The notes beneath the pieces were generated by a model that did no database searches, was not told the DNA's origin, and saw only the letters and a program-made list of their open reading frames with translations. Of a DNA stretch of 34,082 nucleotides, positions 29,636-34,082 are shown piece by piece. The stretch comes from Serratia nevei (GTDB lineage: Bacteria > Pseudomonadota > Gammaproteobacteria > Enterobacterales > Enterobacteriaceae): positions 1 through 34,082 of the forward strand of contig NZ_JAMYWQ010000046.1 in NCBI RefSeq assembly GCF_024160145.1, written 5' to 3'. A program made the position numbers and the translations under genes. Within the stretch, counting starts at the first letter, position 1, and the number at the start of each line of letters is the position of its first letter.

Positions 29636-30739
29636 TCAGCGGTGCTTTTCCAGCAACACGCCGCATTCCATGTGATGGGTGTACGGGAACTGATCGAACA
29701 GCGCCAGGCGGCTGACCCGGTGCGTGGCCTGCAGCGTTTCCAGGTTGGCGCACAGCGTTTCCGGATTGCATGAGATATACAGAATGCGCGGATAGGCCTG
29801 CACCATCTTCACCGTTTCCTCGTCCAGCCCGCTGCGCGGCGGATCGACGAAGATCGTCTCGCAGTTGTAGCCGCTCAGATCGATACCTTTCAACCGGTTG
29901 AATTCGCGCACCCCGTTCATCGCCTGGGTGAAATCTTCCGCCGCCATGCGGATGATCTGCACATTGTCGATATGGTTGGCAGCGATGTTGTACTGCGCCG
30001 CCGCCACCGACGGCTTGGCGATCTCGGTCGCCAGCACGCGCTCGAAATTGCGCGCCAGCGCCAGTGAGAAGTTGCCGTTGCCGCAATACAGCTCCAGCAA
30101 ATCGCCTTTGGAACCGGCGGTCACCGCCAGCGCCCATTCCAGCATCTGCACGTTCATCGCCGCGTTGGGTTGAGTGAAGCTGTTTTCCACCTGACGGTAG
30201 ATCATGTCGCGGCCGGCGACCGGCAGCACTTCGTCAACATAATCTTGGTCGAGCATGATTTTGGTCTTCGACGCCCGGCCGATCAGCTGCAGGTCGAAAC
30301 CCTGAGCGCGCAGATCGTCGCGCAGCTGCTCGGCGCGCCGTTGCCAAACGTCATCCAGCTTGCGGTGGTACAGCAGCGAGGCGATGATTTTACCGCTTTG
30401 CGTCGACAGATAATCGATCTGGAACAGCTTGTGACGCAGGATCGGCTCCGGCTTCAGCGCGGCGATCAGGGCGCTCATCAGGCGGTTGATCAGTTCGCTG
30501 GCGGCCGGGAACCGATCGACGCGAATACGCTGCTTGGTCTGCTGATCGAACATGATGTGGTACATGTCGTCCGCGTCGTGCCAGATGCGGAATTCGGCGC
30601 GCATGCGGTAGTGGTCGACTGGCGAGCGGAACACCTCCGGCTCGGGCGCCGCGAACGGTGACATCAACGTCTTCAGACGGGCGACTTTCTCCGCCAGTTG
30701 GTCATCGTAACGTTCAATAGGCAAATTCTCGGGCGTCAT
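29636..30739 (-). CDS. trmA: tRNA (uracil-5-)-methyltransferase TrmA
   Basis: TrmA methylates U54 of the T-loop in tRNAs (and tmRNA) with S-adenosylmethionine. The 367-residue product has the SAM-binding motif [11 protein letters not shown] at about 215-225, the catalytic nucleophile C324 in SCNPETL and the general base E358 in HHMECG, all at E. coli positions. The ATG at 30737-30739 has GAGAAG upstream; an ATG seven codons earlier is rejected on homology. It is transcribed away from btuB, with a 404-nt gap between them. Confidence 0.98.
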   Translation of the reverse strand: MTPENLPIERYDDQLAEKVARLKTLMSPFAAPEPEVFRSPVDHYRMRAEFRIWHDADDMYHIMFDQQTKQRIRVDRFPAASELINRLMSALIAALKPEPILRHKLFQIDYLSTQSGKIIASLLYHRKLDDVWQRRAEQLRDDLRAQGFDLQLIGRASKTKIMLDQDYVDEVLPVAGRDMIYRQVENSFTQPNAAMNVQMLEWALAVTAGSKGDLLELYCGNGNFSLALARNFERVLATEIAKPSVAAAQYNIAANHIDNVQIIRMAAEDFTQAMNGVREFNRLKGIDLSGYNCETIFVDPPRSGLDEETVKMVQAYPRILYISCNPETLCANLETLQATHRVSRLALFDQFPYTHHMECGVLLEKHR

Positions 30740-30842
30740 GTGTTTCTTCTCGTCAGGCAAATTTGATCAGCGGGGATTGTAGGGAATCAGCCCGTGAAGT
30801 CCAGTTTTGTCGTGTTTATTATTTGTAACATTAATAGCAGTC
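30740..30842. other. trmA-btuB intergenic, trmA-proximal part
   Basis: This is A/T-rich sequence upstream of trmA (read leftward) and upstream of the btuB promoter. It should contain the trmA promoter, but I cannot assign hexamers with confidence. No gene is seen. The remaining 301 nt to btuB hold its promoter and riboswitch. Confidence 0.4.
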
Positions 30843-30851
30843 TAGACATCT
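30836..30851 (+). promoter_or_regulatory. Candidate MetJ operator (two met boxes) over btuB promoter
   Basis: Two adjacent octamers, AGCAGTCT (6 of 8) and AGACATCT (7 of 8), match the met box AGACGTCT and overlap the proposed btuB -35 at 30843-30848. MetJ needs at least two adjacent boxes to bind. The flanking octamers do not match, so this is a candidate only. Confidence 0.35.
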
Positions 30852-30871
30852 ATTTTCATTGATCGTAGCAT
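30843..30871 (+). promoter_or_regulatory. Probable btuB promoter
   Basis: TAGACA (30843-30848) and TAGCAT (30866-30871) are separated by 17 nt. A start near 30878 would produce a leader of about 265 nt, containing the whole cobalamin riboswitch. Confidence 0.5.
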
Positions 30872-30872
30872 T

Positions 30873-31066
30873 GCCGTCCGGCCTCAAGCAGCGAGTGAAA
30901 AGGGAATCCGGTGTGAATCCGGAGCTGACGCGCAGCGGTAAGGGGAAGTCACGGCGATAGCGTTTTGACGCAGACACTGTCCATTGCAGGATGGGAAGTC
31001 ATCGCCCGTTGCCGGTCGCACCCCACGGCCCGCAAATCCCAAGCCCGAAGACCTGCCGGTGTTACG
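30873..31066 (+). promoter_or_regulatory. Cobalamin riboswitch of btuB
   Basis: The leader contains the conserved elements in order: GGGAATCCGGTGTGAATCC (from 30902), GAGCTGACGCGCAGCGGTAA (about 30922-30941), GATGGGAAGTC (30990-31000) and the B12 box AGCCCGAAGACCTGCCGGT (31042-31060). These match the E. coli btuB leader closely. Adenosylcobalamin binding folds the leader so that btuB translation initiation is blocked. Boundaries are approximate. Confidence 0.95.
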
Positions 31067-31143
31067 TCGCAATGTCCGTGGCCGTCGCGAACTACCGGCC
31101 ATGATCCTGCGGCATCCGCCAATTAAGTTTGGATGCTTTTCTC

Positions 31144-33015
31144 ATGACAATTACAAAAAACGCGCTGCTGGCGGTGGTCTCCTCCGTCACGGCTTTTTCT
31201 GGATGGGCGCAAGACAACACGACAGCCACGAATGGCGATAACCTGGTGGTGACCGCCAACCGCTTCCCGCAGCCGGTTTCTTCCGTGCTGGCGCCGACTT
31301 CCATCGTCACCCGTAACGATATCGATCGCTGGCAGGCCAAGAGCCTGACCGACGTGATGCGCCGTTTGCCGGGCGTGGACATCGGCCAAAACGGCGGACT
31401 GGGGCAAAAAAGCTCGCTGTTTATTCGCGGCACCAACTCCAGCCATGTCTTGGTATTGATCGACGGCATTCGTCTGAATCAGGCCGGCGTCAGCGGCTCT
31501 TCCGATCTCAGCCAAATCCCGATTTCGCTGGTGCAGAAAGTCGAATACATCCGCGGCCCGCGTTCGGCGGTGTACGGTTCCGACGCCATCGGCGGCGTGG
31601 TCAACATCATCACCACGCGTGAAAAGAATGGTACTACGCTCTCTGCAGGCGTGGGCTCCAACGGCTATCAGTCCTATGACGCGTCGACCCAACAGCAGCT
31701 GGGCGACAGCACCGTGGCGACGGTGGCAGGCAATTACACTTATACCAAAGGGTATGATGTGGTGGCCTATGGCAGCACCGGTATGCAAAGCCAGCAGGAC
31801 CGCGATGGTTTTATGAGTAAGTCTCTGTATGGCACGCTTGAGCACCAGTTCAGCGAATCGGTCAGCGGCTTTGTACGCGGATATGGCTATGACAACCGCA
31901 CGGCGTACGATGGTTACTATTCCTCCCCGACCAGCCCTCTGTTAGATACTCGCAAACTGTACAGCCAAACCTGGGATACCGGATTGCGTTATAAAGAAGG
32001 GATTTACGCAACACAATTAATCGGCAGCTACAGCCATAGCAAGGATTACGATTACGATCCTCGTCGCGGTATGTATGACAGCTCGGCCAGCTTGGTGGAT
32101 TCCGAACAGTACAATCTGCAGTGGGGCAATACGCTGCAGGTTGGAGAGGGTACCGTAAGCTCTGGCGTTGACTGGCAGCAACAGAAAATCAAGCCGGACT
32201 CCACCACCGTGAAGGGTGAAAAAAGCCAACGTGATGCAGGCATCTACCTGACTGCGCAGCAACTGATTGGCCCGGTAACGTTGGAAGGCGCGGTTCGAGG
32301 TGACGATCATTCCGAGTTTGGCTGGCACGGCACTTGGCAAACCAGCGCGGCCTGGGAATTCGTCGAGGGATACCGTTTTATCGCTTCGTATGGCACGGCG
32401 TTCAAAGCACCGAATATGAGCCAGCTATACGGCAATTTCGGCAACAATACCGATCTGAAACCGGAAGAAAGCAAGCAGTGGGAAGGCGGCTTTGAAGGAC
32501 TGACCGGCCCGGTGACCTGGCGTATCTCCGGTTATCGCAACGACATCGACAATTTGATCGATTCCACGGGAGAAACCAACTACGTCTATTACAACGTGGG
32601 TAAGGCGACCATCAAAGGGATTGAAGCCACTGCCTCGTTTGATACCGGCCCGCTGACGCACCAGATTGGCTATGACTATGTCGATCCTCGCAACGCCAAG
32701 ACCAATGAAGTGCTGCTGCGGCGCGCGAAACAACAGGTGAAGTATGAGCTGGATTGGCAGCTGTATGACTTTGACTGGGCGGTGACTTATCAATACCTGG
32801 GTCAACGTTATGACAAGGACTACAGTACCTATCCGGAGCAAAGCGTGAAACTTGGCGGCGTGAGCCTGTGGGATCTCGCAGTTTCGTATCCGGTCACATC
32901 TCATCTGACAGTTCGTGGTAGAATTGCCAACCTGTTTGATAAAGATTATGAGACGGCCTATGGCTACGCTACTCCAGGAAGAGAATACTACCTCACTGGA
33001 AGCTATACCTTCTAA
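31144..33015 (+). CDS. btuB: TonB-dependent vitamin B12 outer-membrane receptor BtuB
   Basis: BtuB takes up cobalamins across the outer membrane using TonB energy. The 623-residue product has a signal peptide (1-about 22, cut after GWA), a TonB box NLVVTA at 33-38, a plug domain ([42 protein letters not shown]) and a 22-strand barrel ending in aromatic GSYTF, the usual BamA-recognised terminus. The ATG at 31144 has GGATG about 9 nt upstream; a TTG-led 5-codon extension is rejected. It is controlled by the cobalamin riboswitch upstream. Its last 56 nt overlap murI in another frame. Barrel loops diverge more from E. coli than strands, as expected for phage- and colicin-exposed parts. Confidence 0.98.
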   Translation: MTITKNALLAVVSSVTAFSGWAQDNTTATNGDNLVVTANRFPQPVSSVLAPTSIVTRNDIDRWQAKSLTDVMRRLPGVDIGQNGGLGQKSSLFIRGTNSSHVLVLIDGIRLNQAGVSGSSDLSQIPISLVQKVEYIRGPRSAVYGSDAIGGVVNIITTREKNGTTLSAGVGSNGYQSYDASTQQQLGDSTVATVAGNYTYTKGYDVVAYGSTGMQSQQDRDGFMSKSLYGTLEHQFSESVSGFVRGYGYDNRTAYDGYYSSPTSPLLDTRKLYSQTWDTGLRYKEGIYATQLIGSYSHSKDYDYDPRRGMYDSSASLVDSEQYNLQWGNTLQVGEGTVSSGVDWQQQKIKPDSTTVKGEKSQRDAGIYLTAQQLIGPVTLEGAVRGDDHSEFGWHGTWQTSAAWEFVEGYRFIASYGTAFKAPNMSQLYGNFGNNTDLKPEESKQWEGGFEGLTGPVTWRISGYRNDIDNLIDSTGETNYVYYNVGKATIKGIEATASFDTGPLTHQIGYDYVDPRNAKTNEVLLRRAKQQVKYELDWQLYDFDWAVTYQYLGQRYDKDYSTYPEQSVKLGGVSLWDLAVSYPVTSHLTVRGRIANLFDKDYETAYGYATPGREYYLTGSYTF

Positions 33016-33823
33016 CAGCACCGCCACACCTCGCCCGACGGTGCTGGTTTTCGATTCCGGCGTCGGCGGGCTGTCGGTATATCAAGAGATTCGGCAGTTG
33101 CTGCCGGATCTCCACTATATATACGCTTTCGACAACGTGGCGTTCCCCTACGGTGAGAAGTCCGAAGAGTTTATCGTTGAGCGTGTGGTGGAGATTGTCG
33201 GCGCAGTGCAGCAGCGGCATCCTCTGGCGATCGTCGTCATTGCCTGTAACACTGCCAGCACCGTCTCTTTGCCGGCTCTGCGCGAGCGCTTCAGTTTCCC
33301 GGTCGTGGGCGTGGTGCCCGCCATCAAGCCTGCCGCCCGTCTTACCGTCAATGGCATTGTCGGCCTGTTGGCGACTCGCGGCACCGTACAGCGCAGCTAC
33401 ACCCACGAACTGATTTCCCGTTTCGCTACCGACTGCAAGATTGAGCTGCTGGGCTCTTCAGAGCTGGTGGAGCTGGCGGAGGCCAAGCTGCACGGCGAAG
33501 CCGTGCCGCTGCCGGTGCTGAAAAAGATCCTGCATCCGTGGCTGAGCATGCGCGAGCCGCCGGATACCGTCGTGCTGGGCTGCACCCATTTCCCTCTATT
33601 AGCTGAAGAGCTGATGCAGGTGTTGCCGGAAGGCACCCGGCTGGTGGATTCCGGTGCGGCGATTGCCCGTCGTACCGCCTGGCTCATCTCGACGCAGGAA
33701 AATCTGGTCTCGAGCCAGGAAGAGAATCTGGCGTATTGCATGGCGTTAAATGAGGATACTGACGCTTTATTGCCCGTTTTGCAGGGCTACGGCTTTAAAT
33801 CGTTGAAAAAACTGCCGCTTTAA
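32960..33823 (+). CDS. murI: Glutamate racemase
   Basis: MurI converts L- to D-glutamate for peptidoglycan. The 287-residue product has [10 protein letters not shown] at 31-40, the two catalytic cysteines C96 (ACNTAS) and C208 (GCTHFP), and an N-terminal extension before the core ([18 protein letters not shown]), which in E. coli is linked to UDP-MurNAc-L-Ala activation. The ATG at 32960 matches E. coli MurI and lies inside btuB; a 15-codon extension upstream is rejected. The overlap with btuB suggests coupled translation, although murI must also be expressed when B12 represses btuB. It is followed by the rRNA operon promoter. Confidence 0.96.
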   Translation: MATLLQEENTTSLEAIPSNSTATPRPTVLVFDSGVGGLSVYQEIRQLLPDLHYIYAFDNVAFPYGEKSEEFIVERVVEIVGAVQQRHPLAIVVIACNTASTVSLPALRERFSFPVVGVVPAIKPAARLTVNGIVGLLATRGTVQRSYTHELISRFATDCKIELLGSSELVELAEAKLHGEAVPLPVLKKILHPWLSMREPPDTVVLGCTHFPLLAEELMQVLPEGTRLVDSGAAIARRTAWLISTQENLVSSQEENLAYCMALNEDTDALLPVLQGYGFKSLKKLPL

Positions 33824-33874
33824 CGGTGTTTTGGTTAAACATTCAACGGTCGGAAAAAATATTGAAAATAGGGG

Positions 33875-33911
33875 TTGCGGCCCGCCGAGAACTCCCTATA
33901 ATGCGCCTCCA
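33875..33911 (+). promoter_or_regulatory. rRNA operon promoter P1
   Basis: TTGCGG (33875-33880), a 16-nt spacer and perfect TATAAT (33897-33902) are followed by a GC-rich discriminator GCGCCTCC and predicted start A33911. The surrounding CTCCCTATAATGCGCC matches E. coli rrn P1 promoters. The A/T-rich stretch at about 33855-33870 fits an UP element. The rest of 33824-33874 shows no murI terminator. Confidence 0.92.
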
Positions 33912-33971
33912 CTGACCGGGAACAACGACTGACAAGCCGCCGGGTCAGCGAGAGGAAAGCGAAATAAACGC

Positions 33972-33999
33972 TTGACTCTCAGGGCGAAAAGCGTAATAT
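33972..33999 (+). promoter_or_regulatory. rRNA operon promoter P2
   Basis: TTGACT (33972-33977) and TAATAT (33994-33999) are separated by 16 nt. The position about 95 nt after P1 and the sequence context match E. coli rrn P2. Confidence 0.88.
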
Positions 34000-34010
34000 A
34001 CGCAGCCCGC

Positions 34011-34082
34011 GCCGATGAGTTTCTCGGCACTGCTCTTTAACAATTTATCAGACAATCTGTGTGGGCACTCCACAAGACGATA
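34011..34082 (+). promoter_or_regulatory. rRNA leader with boxB-boxA antitermination site
   Basis: A hairpin GCCGA (34011-34015) / TCGGC (34024-34028) is boxB-like, followed by boxA TGCTCTTTAACAA (34031-34043) and ATTTATCAGACAATCTGTGT. This is the conserved rrn leader bound by NusB/NusE. The window ends in the leader, before the 16S rRNA gene. Confidence 0.93.

Noticed and set aside
33824-34082. 16S rRNA gene at the right edge
   Set aside because: Only promoters and the boxB-boxA leader are present; the mature 16S start lies beyond the window.

Overview
The window is core chromosome of an enterobacterium. Almost every gene is a close match to its Escherichia coli counterpart, but GC content is clearly higher, argG sits inside the argECB(G)H cluster, and E. 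coli genes such as katG, yijP and yiiX are missing from their usual places. This suits a Serratia-like member of the Yersiniaceae. The genus is an inference from recall of gene order and base composition, not from a database search.

Layout. (1) 1-126 is the right end of an IS3-family element, stopping 7 nt beyond the rraA stop codon. (2) 134-8202 is a leftward run: rraA, menA, hslU, hslV, ftsN, cytR, priA. It covers RNase E control, menaquinone synthesis, the HslVU heat-shock protease, cell division, nucleoside-regulon repression and replication restart. (3) 8402-8617 is rpmE (bL31), convergent with metJ. (4) 8695-14040 is the methionine block: metJ diverges from metBL across a five-box MetJ operator, and metF follows with its own met boxes. 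(5) ppc (14149-16785) and argE (17043-18194) read leftward. argCBGH (18405-22891) diverges from argE across paired ARG boxes. Ppc supplies oxaloacetate/aspartate carbon to the aspartate-derived methionine and arginine branches. (6) 22928-23501 is a small hicAB-type toxin-antitoxin pair. (7) 23663-28364 is a redox block: a dihydrolipoyl-dehydrogenase-like flavoprotein, a peroxiredoxin-glutaredoxin hybrid, divergent oxyR with a clear tetrameric OxyR site, and sthA convergent with and overlapping oxyR. (8) 28583-30739 holds fabR-yijD and convergent trmA. (9) 30843-33823 is btuB behind a cobalamin riboswitch, with murI overlapping its 3' end. (10) 33824-34082 is the promoter and antitermination leader of an rRNA operon; the 16S gene itself lies beyond the window.

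Most of the window is ordinary conserved genome. The less expected items are these: a flavoprotein with a C-terminal CxxC tail next to the peroxiredoxin-glutaredoxin and OxyR, with a strong terminator between the two enzyme genes; a candidate MetJ operator over the btuB -35 element; a perfect hairpin at the predicted 5' end of rpmE mRNA; a 24-bp perfect palindrome between argG and argH; a sigma-32 promoter whose -35 overlaps the ftsN stop codon; and apparent loss of oxyS from its usual place. I saw no CRISPR array, phage or clearly novel multi-gene system.
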